Assembly (NCBI RefSeq): GCF_018448935.1
Contig: NZ_RCWC01000040.1
Coordinates: forward strand, 1-54,400
Length of the DNA: 54,400 bases
Direction: 5' to 3'
Source: Photorhabdus noenieputensis
GTDB lineage: Bacteria; Pseudomonadota; Gammaproteobacteria; Enterobacterales; Enterobacteriaceae
Position 1 is the first letter of the stretch; each line of letters starts with the position of its first letter. The notes beneath the pieces are model-generated. The model was not told where the DNA came from, made no database searches, and saw nothing but the letters and a program-made list of their open reading frames with translations. The position numbers were made by a program, and so were the translations under genes. This document shows, piece by piece, positions 16,700 to 24,765 of this stretch.

Positions 16700-17800
16700 A
16701 TGCTTGATTCAAATTTAACAGATTGTAATAGTAAGAATTCATCCCCAGTTTGTTCTTTTAATGAGTGGGACCCACTTGAGGAGGTTATTGTCGGTGTAGT
16801 TGATGGTGCTAGATTTCCCGGTTGGCATATGGCGATAGAGCCGATATTGCCACCGAATCAAGTTACTAATTTTTATCGGTATGCAGGTCGGTCATTCCCG
16901 CAAGAGCAAATTGATGCAGCATCTAGAGAATTAGAAGAGTTTGTCCATATTCTTGAAGGTGAAGGTGTGACAGTACGTCGTCCAGATCCGCAAGACCAAT
17001 CTCAGGTATTTGGTGCACCAGGCTGGAGTAGTACCGGGTTTTATTGTGCAATGCCTCGCGATGTGCTGTTAGTTATTGGAAATGATATTATTGAATGCCC
17101 GCTAGCATGGCGTTCCCGTTATTTTGAGACAGCGGCATACAAGACTTTACTTAAAGATTACTTTAAGAAAGGTGCAAAATGGAGCGCCGGGCCAAAGCCA
17201 CAGTTGACCGAGGAACAATATAATTTCGAATGGCATCAGCCTAATAGCAATGAACGTGTTCCCCTTGCGATAACTGAATTTGAACCGACTTTTGATGCTG
17301 CGGATTTTATTCGGTGTGGGCGAGACATCATTGCTCAAAAGAGCCATGTCACAAACGAATTTGGTATTGAATGGCTTCGTCGTCATATAGGTGATGAATA
17401 TCGTATTCATGTTTTTGAATTTAACGATGATAGTCCTATGCACATTGATGCCACTTTTGTTCCTATGGCACCAGGAAAACTGTTAATTCACCCAGAAAAA
17501 GTATTAAAAATTCCTGAATTATTTAGGAACTGGGATGTATTACATGCGCCGAAACCGGTTATTCCTGATGACCATCCTCTGTATACCACCAGTAAATGGA
17601 TCAACATGAATATTCTGATGTTGGATGAGCAGCGGGTGATTGTTGAAAAACAGGATGAGCCAATGATCGCTGCGATGAAACGTTGGGGCTTTACGCCAAT
17701 TCCATGTAATTTCAGGAATTTTAATACGTTCGGTGGTTCCTTCCATTGTGCAACCGTGGATGTAAGACGGCGCGGAACTTTACAGTCTTATCTTGACTAG
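16700..17800 (+). CDS. glycine amidinotransferase family protein (AGAT-like)
   Basis: The protein has 366 residues and starts after AGGAGA. It belongs to the amidinotransferase family with a pentein fold, which transfers the amidino group of arginine to an amine acceptor. It is strikingly close to vertebrate arginine:glycine amidinotransferase: EFEPTFDAADFIRCGRDI, PMHIDATF, IPDDHPL, SSKW-like TSKWINMN and a C-terminus VRRRGTLQSYLD that I recall as identical in human AGAT. Expected catalytic residues are present: Asp199, His248 and Cys350 (in GGSFHC). The N-terminal mitochondrial segment of animal enzymes is absent. Likely product is guanidinoacetate plus ornithine, but bacterial relatives act on other acceptors in natural-product pathways. 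No biosynthetic partner genes are adjacent, so the acceptor is unknown. Confidence 0.85.
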   Translation: MLDSNLTDCNSKNSSPVCSFNEWDPLEEVIVGVVDGARFPGWHMAIEPILPPNQVTNFYRYAGRSFPQEQIDAASRELEEFVHILEGEGVTVRRPDPQDQSQVFGAPGWSSTGFYCAMPRDVLLVIGNDIIECPLAWRSRYFETAAYKTLLKDYFKKGAKWSAGPKPQLTEEQYNFEWHQPNSNERVPLAITEFEPTFDAADFIRCGRDIIAQKSHVTNEFGIEWLRRHIGDEYRIHVFEFNDDSPMHIDATFVPMAPGKLLIHPEKVLKIPELFRNWDVLHAPKPVIPDDHPLYTTSKWINMNILMLDEQRVIVEKQDEPMIAAMKRWGFTPIPCNFRNFNTFGGSFHCATVDVRRRGTLQSYLD

Positions 17801-17848
17801 GAATGAATAATGATGGCTATCTAGAGATATTCCCTTTGGGATGCAGCA

Positions 17849-18079
17849 ATGTTTGCATTAAGTATCTGGTATATGGTAGCCATTGTTGCGCGAGTTGTAT
17901 ATTGGGGTATAAAAGTGATTATAGTATTGAAAATTGCCCCAATATTTGGCCATGCCCAATATACCTCTACATTATATGCCTCTGCATTTTGTTTGTATTT
18001 CTCCCTCCTCCTTCTCATCATTTCTATAATTATGAATAGTAACAGATTATTTAATTCTGAATTTAAGTATGAGTTCTGA
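17849..18079 (+). CDS. possible small membrane protein
   Basis: A 76-codon frame starts at ATG 17849, 48 bases after the amidinotransferase stop. It encodes two hydrophobic helices (SIWYMVAIVARVVYWGIKVI and ASAFCLYFSLLLLIISIIM) followed by a polar tail. There is no good ribosome site, so translation may depend on coupling to the upstream gene or the frame may be a decayed one. A second overlapping frame from 17803 has cysteine- and proline-rich composition and looks like a shadow. Low confidence. Confidence 0.3.
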   Translation: MFALSIWYMVAIVARVVYWGIKVIIVLKIAPIFGHAQYTSTLYASAFCLYFSLLLLIISIIMNSNRLFNSEFKYEF

Positions 18080-18153
18080 AATAATTGCTGGTAGTGAATC
18101 GCTGCTAGCATGAATTCAAATGGCCGTAGTCACTTTCTGTTTCTCTTTATATA

Positions 18154-18203
18154 TTAAATGATAATAGTTATTACTTGGATGTTGGTTATTTCCGTCTTAC
18201 AGT
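18154..18203 (+). promoter_or_regulatory. Fur-box-like site and promoter of hydrolase copy 1
   Basis: TTAAATGATAATAGTTATT (18154-18172) matches 13 of 19 positions of the Fur consensus GATAATGATAATCATTATC. Directly after it TTGGAT (18175-18180) and TACAGT (18198-18203) are 17 bases apart. The same arrangement recurs before copies 3, 4 and 5. Bioinformatic inference only. Confidence 0.45.
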
Positions 18204-18276
18204 ACTTCCCATATATATATATTGCTATCAGGCTGCATATATATGTCTTGTTTTATAATTTCATATAAGGAAATTC

Positions 18277-19869
18277 ATGATGAAATCGATGATATCTAAA
18301 GATAATATTCAGTTGTTTATCAATAAAATAGATGAATTGGTTAATGTTGAAAATGAAAAAAAAGGTGGGGCGCTCGCAGTTGCTATTATCCACGATGATA
18401 AGATAATTTATCAGCGTCATATCGGGCAAGCTAGCATAGAACATGCTGTTGCGATACAGTCTAATACTAAATTCTATTTAGCGAGTGCTTCAAAACAATT
18501 CACGGCTTTTTGCATAGCTTTGCTGGAGAAAGAAGGAAAGCTTAACGTCAAGGATAAAGTCAGACAATATTTGGATTATTTACCCGCACATTTCTCTGAT
18601 ATTACCATTGAGCATCTTATTCATCACACCAGTGGGTTACGGGATGTATTTTTACTTTATAGTCTGGCAGGTAAAAACTCAAGTTTTGACTACTGCCATG
18701 CTGATTTAGTGAAAAAACTGATCCAACGACAACAGACACTTAACGCCCCCATTGGGGAATATAATATTTATAGTAATACAGGCTATTATTTGCTAGGGGA
18801 AATCGTCAGCGTAGTTTCAGGTAAATCGTTAAAAGAATATGCAGAGGAAAATGTTTTCGCTCCATTAGAGATGAAAGATACCATCATCTGTGATGATATA
18901 ACCGAGATTATCTCTAATCGTGCGATGGGTTACACTTATAATGAGAATTCGCAACAGTGGATAAGAAGTGATATCAATAATTCTGTGGTGGGCAGTGCAG
19001 CGGTTCACTCCACTGTGAATGATTTATGTCGTTGGGCTAAAGCGTTTTATTCGCCATCTATTGTTCAGGAGCTACTGCCTGAATTATCCCGTACACCAGA
19101 TTTAACTAATGGTAATCGTAACAATTATGCTTACGGTTTGATTATCGACCAACGTGCAGGGCAAACGATAATACAACACAGTGGTACCTATGCTGGCTTT
19201 AGAGCTAGTATTTGTATTTTGCCAAACGCTAAATTAGGTATCGCGATGACTGCTGCAAGTGATGTTGATGTTGGTAAATGGACGGATCAGTATATTGATA
19301 TATTGTTTAATACCGATGTTGAGCCAGAAAAACCACATTGCCTAACCAGTGATATTGATATCACCGGTATTTTCCGAGGGTTAGAGCCTTACCCTTATAT
19401 TATTACCAAAGAAGATGTTTATTTTTTAGGTAATTTATTTACAAAAGGTAACCCGATTATTTTTAACTCTGATGGTACATTCCAAGAACAAAGAAGTAGA
19501 GTCCAGTTCAGACCCGTCATTGAAAATGACAGTGTTATCGCATTGGAACATATTGATGAAATTGGTAATGTTTTTTATTTGAAAAAGATGAACGATGAAG
19601 GTAGTGTCGATATTAATCTATTGTCAGGTCGCTATTATAGTCACGAAACAGAGGCGATAGTTAATATTATATCATCTGGCGATAATCTTTATATTGATGG
19701 GATTATCCATCCTGTAAAAAAAGAGGCTTTGCGACATATTTATGGGAATAGCTATTTCTCACCTAGTGCTGAGTTTGTTGTTGATTTTAAATTTGATCCT
19801 GATACCAATAAACCTCGTCTCTATGTCGGTAATGCGCGTTGCTTGAATGTAGAATTCGTTGCAGTTTAA
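18277..19869 (+). CDS. serine beta-lactamase-like hydrolase, array copy 1
   Basis: The protein has 530 residues and no signal peptide or membrane helix, so it is predicted cytosolic. Residues 25-335 form a serine beta-lactamase/D-alanyl-D-alanine-peptidase fold (PF00144, peptidase family S12). The catalytic motifs are intact: SASK (Ser70, Lys73), YSN (Tyr165) and HSG (His301). The remaining 190 residues form a C-terminal region (DIDITGIFRG, then PYPYIITKEDVYFLGN, ending RCLNVEFVAV) shared by all seven copies. The size and layout recall D-aminopeptidases of the S12 group, which carry extra beta-barrel domains. The substrate is unknown: an esterase, D-amino-acid peptidase or drug-inactivating role are all possible. 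An AAGGA ribosome site precedes tandem ATGs (18277, 18280). Confidence 0.82.
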   Translation: MMKSMISKDNIQLFINKIDELVNVENEKKGGALAVAIIHDDKIIYQRHIGQASIEHAVAIQSNTKFYLASASKQFTAFCIALLEKEGKLNVKDKVRQYLDYLPAHFSDITIEHLIHHTSGLRDVFLLYSLAGKNSSFDYCHADLVKKLIQRQQTLNAPIGEYNIYSNTGYYLLGEIVSVVSGKSLKEYAEENVFAPLEMKDTIICDDITEIISNRAMGYTYNENSQQWIRSDINNSVVGSAAVHSTVNDLCRWAKAFYSPSIVQELLPELSRTPDLTNGNRNNYAYGLIIDQRAGQTIIQHSGTYAGFRASICILPNAKLGIAMTAASDVDVGKWTDQYIDILFNTDVEPEKPHCLTSDIDITGIFRGLEPYPYIITKEDVYFLGNLFTKGNPIIFNSDGTFQEQRSRVQFRPVIENDSVIALEHIDEIGNVFYLKKMNDEGSVDINLLSGRYYSHETEAIVNIISSGDNLYIDGIIHPVKKEALRHIYGNSYFSPSAEFVVDFKFDPDTNKPRLYVGNARCLNVEFVAV

Positions 19870-19972
19870 TTGTCAGATTAGTAAATATAAATTTAGAACA
19901 GCATTTCATTAGCAGGATAGAGTTAATGTTATTGATGGCCTAAAGATACTTTCTATTAGATGTACTTTGTTC

Positions 19973-20010
19973 CAGACAGAATTATTATATTTATGTTCTG
20001 TCTGTTTTTT
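19973..20010 (+). terminator. terminator after hydrolase copy 1
   Basis: CAGACAGAA (19973-19981) pairs with TTCTGTCTG (19996-20004), followed by T6. A hairpin with this stem, in variants, follows each of the seven hydrolase genes. Confidence 0.8.
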
Positions 20011-20022
20011 ATAAATAAGGTT

Positions 20023-20625
20023 TCATAATAGTGCTATACTCATTTTTTTCGGGGTGATAACCCGTTTTTGTTGTCCTTTGAAACACCAGTCCGCGCCGAT
20101 TTTCGGGTTTAAATTAATATCCACCTCATCTTCATAGAAAACGGAATGTTTTTCTGAAATATTCGCTTTGGCTTCCGTGATCTTTGCCATTTTCTCATCA
20201 TATTCAGGATCGGGTTGTTTTACCGTGGGTGCCGTCTGCGCCAGACAATCCCCGCTTGAGCAAAGTAACGATAGAGGACATTTTGTGTCAGAGAGAGGTT
20301 GAGTCATTCATCAAGGGTATGAGTCATGAGCTTAAGGCTCCAGCGAGAGCGAAGATAGCCGAACTCTTGGGGAGATTGCTGTAATAAGCAAAGCAATAGG
20401 TTATAGAGGGGAGAGATCCCAGACAGCAGGTCGGCCAGCCGGTAAATTTTTCAGCCCTTCTAGCCCATATAATGTAAACCACTCAACCCAACGATTGATG
20501 GAAGAACGTGCGGCATGAAGGGTTTTGGCGACATAAGTCACTGTCAATTTCTCATTGAGCATCAATCATACCGTCAATCGACGGGAATAGTTTTTATCAC
20601 GGGTTTTATAGATAAGTTTTCTCAT
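20023..20625 (-). mobile_element. IS630-family transposase remnant
   Basis: Read on the minus strand from ATG 20623-20625, the sequence encodes MRKLIYKTRDKNYSRRLTV, a TGA stop, then KLTVTYVAKTLHAARSSINR and WVEWFTLYGLEGLKNL. In shifted frames it continues with EFGYLRSRWSLKLMTHTLDE, a stop, and YRYFAQAGIVWRR, and ends with YDEKMAKITEAKANISEKHS and DWCFKGQQKRVITP (an IS630 DDE-domain stretch including FYEDEVD). Several frameshifts and stops inactivate it and the C-terminal third is missing. It sits between hydrolase copies 1 and 2, replacing the leader that the other copies have. Ends of the element were not defined. Confidence 0.85.
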
Positions 20626-20668
20626 TTTCTGGCATTCATTTTAAGGTATGGCTACTATGATAGGTATC

Positions 20669-20732
20669 ACTCAGTTCGTGTTAGGGTTTGGGATTTTTCG
20701 CGATTGATCAGATCGCAAAAATCGGACTGAGT
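20669..20732. repeat. 64-bp imperfect inverted repeat upstream of hydrolase copy 2
   Basis: ACTCAGTTCG (20669-20678) pairs with CGGACTGAGT (20723-20732), and the inner GATTTTTCGCGAT pairs with ATCGCAAAAATC across a TGATCAG loop with one bulge. It lies between the IS630 remnant and the copy 2 ribosome site. It could be an insertion-element end, a small palindromic element or an attenuator-like hairpin. There is no T-tract directly after it. Confidence 0.5.
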
Positions 20733-20783
20733 TCCCTTCCAATGATCTACTATTTTGAAAGTTTATTTATTAGGAGATTGATT

Positions 20784-22373
20784 ATGAAACTGACAATATC
20801 CGCAGATAATATTAAACTATTTATTAAGAAAATAGACGAATTAGTTAATATTGAGAATAAAAAGAAGGGGGGCGCTCTCGCCGTTGCGATTACCCACGGC
20901 AATAAAATCATTTATCAGCGTCATATCGGACAAGCTAGCATTGAACATGCTGTGGTTGTAAGACCTAATACTCAATTCTATTTAGCGAGTGTTTCAAAAC
21001 AATTCACGGCTTTTTGTATAGCTTTGCTGGAGAAAGAAGGAAAGATTAACGTCAAGGATAAAGTCAGACAATATTTGGATTATTTACCCGCGTATTTCTC
21101 TGATATTACTATTGAACATCTTATTCACCACACCAGTGGGTTGCGGGATATGTTTTTACTTTATGGTCTGGCAGGTAAAAACTCAGATTTTGACTACTGC
21201 CATGCTGACCTAGTGAAAAAGCTGATCCAACGACAACAGGCACTTAACGTCCCGTCTGGGGAATATTATCTTTATAGCAACACGGGTTATTATTTACTGG
21301 GGGAAATCGTTAGCCTGGTTTCAGGCCAGTCGTTGAAAAAATATGTAGAAGAAAATGTTTTCGTCCCGTTAAAGATGAAAAATACCTTTATCTGCGATGA
21401 TGTAACCGAGATTATCTCTGACAGGGCGATGGGGTACGCTTATAATAAGGATTCACAACGGTGGATAAGAAGCGATATCAACAATTCTGTGGTGGGTAGT
21501 GCAGGGGTTCACTCCACCGTGAATGATTTGTGTCGTTGGATGAGAGCATTTTATTCACCATCGATTGTTCAGGATCTGTTGCCTCAATTATTCCGTACAC
21601 CAGATTTAACCAATGGTAATCGTAACAATTATGCTTATGGTTTGATTATCAATCGACGTTCAGGGCAAACGATAATACAACACGGTGGTACTTATGCTGG
21701 CTTCAGAGCAATTATTTGTATTTTACCGGATGCGAAATTAGGTATCGTGATTACCACTGCAACAGGTGTTGATGTTGCTAAATGGGTGGATCGGTATATT
21801 AATATATTGCTTAACTCCGATGTTGAATCAGAGAAGTCGCATTATCTAACCAGTGATATTGATATCACCGGTATTTTCCGCGGGATAGCGTCTTATCCTT
21901 ATATTATTACCAAAGAAGATGTTTATTTCTTAGGTAATGTATTTGATAAAGGTAATCCGATTACTTTTAACTCTGACGGTACATTCCAAGAACAAGGAGG
22001 TAAAACTCGATTCATGCCTATCATTGAAAATGACAATGTTATCGCACTGAAACAGATTGATGAAAATGGTAATATTTTTTATTTTAAAAAAATGAACGAT
22101 GAAGGTAGTATCGATATTAAGCTATTGTCAGGGCGATATTATAGTTACGAAACAGAGGCGATAATTAATGTTATACTGTCTGGTAAAGATATTTATATTG
22201 ATGGGATTATCCATCCTATGAAAGAAGAGGTCTTACGGCATATTTATGGGAATAGTTATTTGTCAACAGGAACTAATCTTATTATTGATTTTAAGTTTTA
22301 TCCTGATGAAAATAAATGTCGCCTCTATGTCAGTAATTCGCGTTGCTTGAATTTGGAATTCATTGCAGTTTGA
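20784..22373 (+). CDS. serine beta-lactamase-like hydrolase, array copy 2
   Basis: The protein has 529 residues from ATG 20784, set by an AGGAGA ribosome site; an in-frame extension to 20688 is not family sequence. Active-site motifs are SVSK (Ser69, Lys72), YSN (Tyr164) and HGG (His300). It is closest to copies 1 and 3 (for example HTSGLRDMFLLYGLAGKNS and the C-terminus RCLNLEFIAV). Its upstream region differs from the other copies: the conserved Fur-like leader is missing, replaced by the IS630 remnant and a 64-bp inverted repeat, so its expression signals are unclear. A hairpin terminator follows. Confidence 0.82.
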   Translation: MKLTISADNIKLFIKKIDELVNIENKKKGGALAVAITHGNKIIYQRHIGQASIEHAVVVRPNTQFYLASVSKQFTAFCIALLEKEGKINVKDKVRQYLDYLPAYFSDITIEHLIHHTSGLRDMFLLYGLAGKNSDFDYCHADLVKKLIQRQQALNVPSGEYYLYSNTGYYLLGEIVSLVSGQSLKKYVEENVFVPLKMKNTFICDDVTEIISDRAMGYAYNKDSQRWIRSDINNSVVGSAGVHSTVNDLCRWMRAFYSPSIVQDLLPQLFRTPDLTNGNRNNYAYGLIINRRSGQTIIQHGGTYAGFRAIICILPDAKLGIVITTATGVDVAKWVDRYINILLNSDVESEKSHYLTSDIDITGIFRGIASYPYIITKEDVYFLGNVFDKGNPITFNSDGTFQEQGGKTRFMPIIENDNVIALKQIDENGNIFYFKKMNDEGSIDIKLLSGRYYSYETEAIINVILSGKDIYIDGIIHPMKEEVLRHIYGNSYLSTGTNLIIDFKFYPDENKCRLYVSNSRCLNLEFIAV

Positions 22374-22478
22374 TGGACACGTTAGTAAATACAGATTTAG
22401 AACAGCATTTAGCTAGCAAGATAGGATTGATGCTATTGTGAGAACTTGGAGATATTTTCTATTAGTGCACTTCATTCT

Positions 22479-22515
22479 AGGCAGAACGGTTATATTTATG
22501 TTCTGCCTGTTTTTG
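22479..22515 (+). terminator. terminator after hydrolase copy 2
   Basis: AGGCAGAAC (22479-22487) pairs with GTTCTGCCT (22500-22508), followed by GTTTTT. Relative to the copy 1 hairpin both arms have changed in a compensating way (GACAG/CTGTC to GGCAG/CTGCC). Confidence 0.78.
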
Positions 22516-22616
22516 TAAACATTAGATCCAAAATGATTTCTGAAAGAAAATAATGGTTATAAAATTTAGTTAATTTTAATTTTCATCCGCAGTTACTTTA
22601 TATTGCCATTCACACA

Positions 22617-22666
22617 TTAAATGATAGTCATTATTACTTGGATATTTCTTGTTTACGTCTTACAGT
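22617..22666 (+). promoter_or_regulatory. Fur-box-like site and promoter of hydrolase copy 3
   Basis: TTAAATGATAGTCATTATT (22617-22635) matches 14 of 19 Fur-consensus positions. TTGGAT (22638-22643) and TACAGT (22661-22666) follow with 17-base spacing. An ERIC element is inserted 36 bases downstream of this promoter, lengthening the leader. Confidence 0.45.
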
Positions 22667-22702
22667 ACTGCCCATATATGTACTGCTATCAAGTCGTATA
22701 TA

Positions 22703-22829
22703 TATACCCGTTATCTTTCAAGTTGCCTCTTTGTTGGCGGCACTCGCTCACCCCGGTCACATAGTTATCTATGCTCCCGGGGATTCACTCCCTTACCGTC
22801 GCGATGCATCTTGAAATCCATAGAGTATA
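22703..22829. repeat. ERIC (IRU) element, copy 2, inside the leader of hydrolase copy 3
   Basis: The 127-bp element has the same ends and central ERIC motifs as the copy at 12671-12797, with about ten differences. It interrupts the leader sequence that is continuous before copies 1, 4 and 5 (ATATAT then ATGTTCTG), flanked by TA dinucleotides as expected for ERIC insertion. It will be transcribed with copy 3. Confidence 0.92.
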
Positions 22830-22861
22830 TGTTCTGTTTTGTAACCTTAAATAGGAAATTC

Positions 22862-24454
22862 ATGATGGAATCGATGATATCTAAAGATAATATTCAATTG
22901 TATATCAATAAAATAGATGAGTTGGTTAATATTGAAAATGAAAAAAAAGGTGGAGCTCTCGCCGTCGCTATTATCCACGATGATAAGATAATTTATCAGC
23001 GTCATATCGGGCAAGCTAGCATTGAGCATGATGTTGCTATACAGCCTAATACTAAATTCTATTTAGCGAGTTCTTCAAAACAATTCACGGCTTTTTGCAT
23101 AGCTTTGCTGGAGAAAGAAGGAAAGCTCAATGTCAAGGATAAAATCAGACAATATTTGGATTATTTACCCGAACATTTCTCTGATATTACCATTGAGCAT
23201 CTTATTCACCACACCAGTGGATTACGGGATGTATTTTTACTTTATAGTTTGGTAGGTAAAAACTCAAGTTTTGACTACTGCAATGCTGATTTGATGGAAA
23301 AACTGGTCCAACGACAACAGACATTTAACACTCCCACAGGGGAATATTATATTTATAGCAATACGGGCTATTATTTGTTGGGGGAAATTATCCATGTGGT
23401 TTCAGGTAAGTCGTTAAAAGAATATGCAGAAGAAAATATTTTCGTTCCATTAAAGATGAAAGATACCATTATTTGTGATGATATAACCGAGATTATCTCT
23501 AATCGGGCGATGGGTTACACTTATAATGAGAATTCGCAACAGTGGATAAGAAGCGATATCAACAATTCTGTGATGGGCAGTGCAGCGGTTCACTCCACCG
23601 TGAATGATTTATGTCGTTGGGCTAGAGCGTTTTATTCGCCATCTATTGTTCAGGATCTACTGCCTCAATTATCCCGTACACCAGATTTAACCAATGGCAA
23701 TCGTAACAATTATGCTTACGGTTTGATTGTCGAACAACGTGAAGGGCAAAGGATAATACAACACAATGGTACCTTTGCTGGCTTCCGAGCTAATGTTTGT
23801 ATTTTGCCGGATGCTAAATTAGGTATGGCGATGACTTCTGCAAGCGATGCTGATGTTGATCAATGGACGGATAACTATATGGATATCTTGTTTAACACCC
23901 ATATTGAACCGGAAAAACCATATTGCCTAACCAGTGATATTGATATCACCGGTATTTTCCGCGGGATAGAGCCTTATCCTTATATTATTACCAAAGAAGA
24001 TGTTTATTTTTTAGGTAATTTATTCGAAAAAGGTAACCAGATTATTTTTAACTCTGACTGTACATTCCAGGAGCAAGGAAGTAAAAGTAAGTTCAGACCC
24101 GTCATTGAAAATGACAGTGTTATTGCACTGGAGTATATTGATGAAAATGATAATGTTTTTTATTTTAAAAAGATGAACAATGAAGATAGTGTCGATATTC
24201 AGTTATTATCAGGGCGATATTATAGTCACGAAACAGAGGCGATAATTAATATTATATCATCTGGTGATGATATTTATATTGATGGGATTATCCATCCTGT
24301 AAAAAAAGAGGCTCTGCGACATATTTACGGCAACAGTTATTTCTCACCCAGTACTGAGTCTGTTATTGATTTTGCATTTGATCCTGATACTAATAAATAT
24401 CGTCTTTATATTGGTAATTCACGTTGCTTGAATGTGGAATTTGTTGCGGTTTAA
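22862..24454 (+). CDS. serine beta-lactamase-like hydrolase, array copy 3
   Basis: The protein has 530 residues from ATG 22862. The frame is open further upstream to 22649, but that extension translates the ERIC element and is not protein. Motifs are SSSK (Ser70, Lys73), YSN (Tyr165) and HNG (His301). It is the closest relative of copy 1 (MMESMISKDNIQ against MMKSMISKDNIQ; identical stretches such as YTYNENSQQWIRSDINNSV). The residue after the catalytic serine and the centre of the HxG motif both vary among copies, so substrate preference could differ. Own Fur-like leader and terminator. Confidence 0.82.
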   Translation: MMESMISKDNIQLYINKIDELVNIENEKKGGALAVAIIHDDKIIYQRHIGQASIEHDVAIQPNTKFYLASSSKQFTAFCIALLEKEGKLNVKDKIRQYLDYLPEHFSDITIEHLIHHTSGLRDVFLLYSLVGKNSSFDYCNADLMEKLVQRQQTFNTPTGEYYIYSNTGYYLLGEIIHVVSGKSLKEYAEENIFVPLKMKDTIICDDITEIISNRAMGYTYNENSQQWIRSDINNSVMGSAAVHSTVNDLCRWARAFYSPSIVQDLLPQLSRTPDLTNGNRNNYAYGLIVEQREGQRIIQHNGTFAGFRANVCILPDAKLGMAMTSASDADVDQWTDNYMDILFNTHIEPEKPYCLTSDIDITGIFRGIEPYPYIITKEDVYFLGNLFEKGNQIIFNSDCTFQEQGSKSKFRPVIENDSVIALEYIDENDNVFYFKKMNNEDSVDIQLLSGRYYSHETEAIINIISSGDDIYIDGIIHPVKKEALRHIYGNSYFSPSTESVIDFAFDPDTNKYRLYIGNSRCLNVEFVAV

Positions 24455-24558
24455 TTGGCTAGTTAATAAATATAAATTTAGAATAGAGTTTCACTAGCAG
24501 TAATACCATTAATGCTATTGAGGGCTTAAAGATATTTTCTATTAGATGCACTTTGTTC

Positions 24559-24597
24559 CAGACAGAACTATTATATTTATGTTCTGTCTGTTTTTTT
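24559..24597 (+). terminator. terminator after hydrolase copy 3
   Basis: CAGACAGAAC (24559-24568) pairs perfectly with GTTCTGTCTG (24581-24590), followed by T7. Confidence 0.85.
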
Positions 24598-24639
24598 AAA
24601 TATCAGCTTCGGTAGTTACTTTATATTGTCCTCCATATA

Positions 24640-24689
24640 TTAAATGATAATCATTATCGCTTGGATGTTTTCTGTTTACATCTTACAGT
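24640..24689 (+). promoter_or_regulatory. Fur-box-like site and promoter of hydrolase copy 4
   Basis: TTAAATGATAATCATTATC (24640-24658) matches 16 of 19 positions of the Fur consensus, the best in the window, with the whole TGATAATCA core palindrome intact. TTGGAT (24661-24666) and TACAGT (24684-24689) follow with 17-base spacing, so a bound repressor would abut the -35 element. Confidence 0.55.
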
Positions 24690-24765
24690 ACTGCCTACAT
24701 ATGTATTGCTATTAGATTGAATATATATGTTCTGTTTTATACCCTTAAATTAAATAAGGAAATTA

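Noticed and set aside
17803-18039. Cysteine-rich 78-codon frame after the amidinotransferase
   Set aside because: It has no ribosome site and an unlikely composition. The overlapping frame from 17849 has a clear two-helix membrane pattern, though it is also weak.
22649-22861. N-terminal extension of hydrolase copy 3 (71 residues)
   Set aside because: The extension translates the ERIC element and leader. The ATG at 22862 aligns with the start of all other copies.
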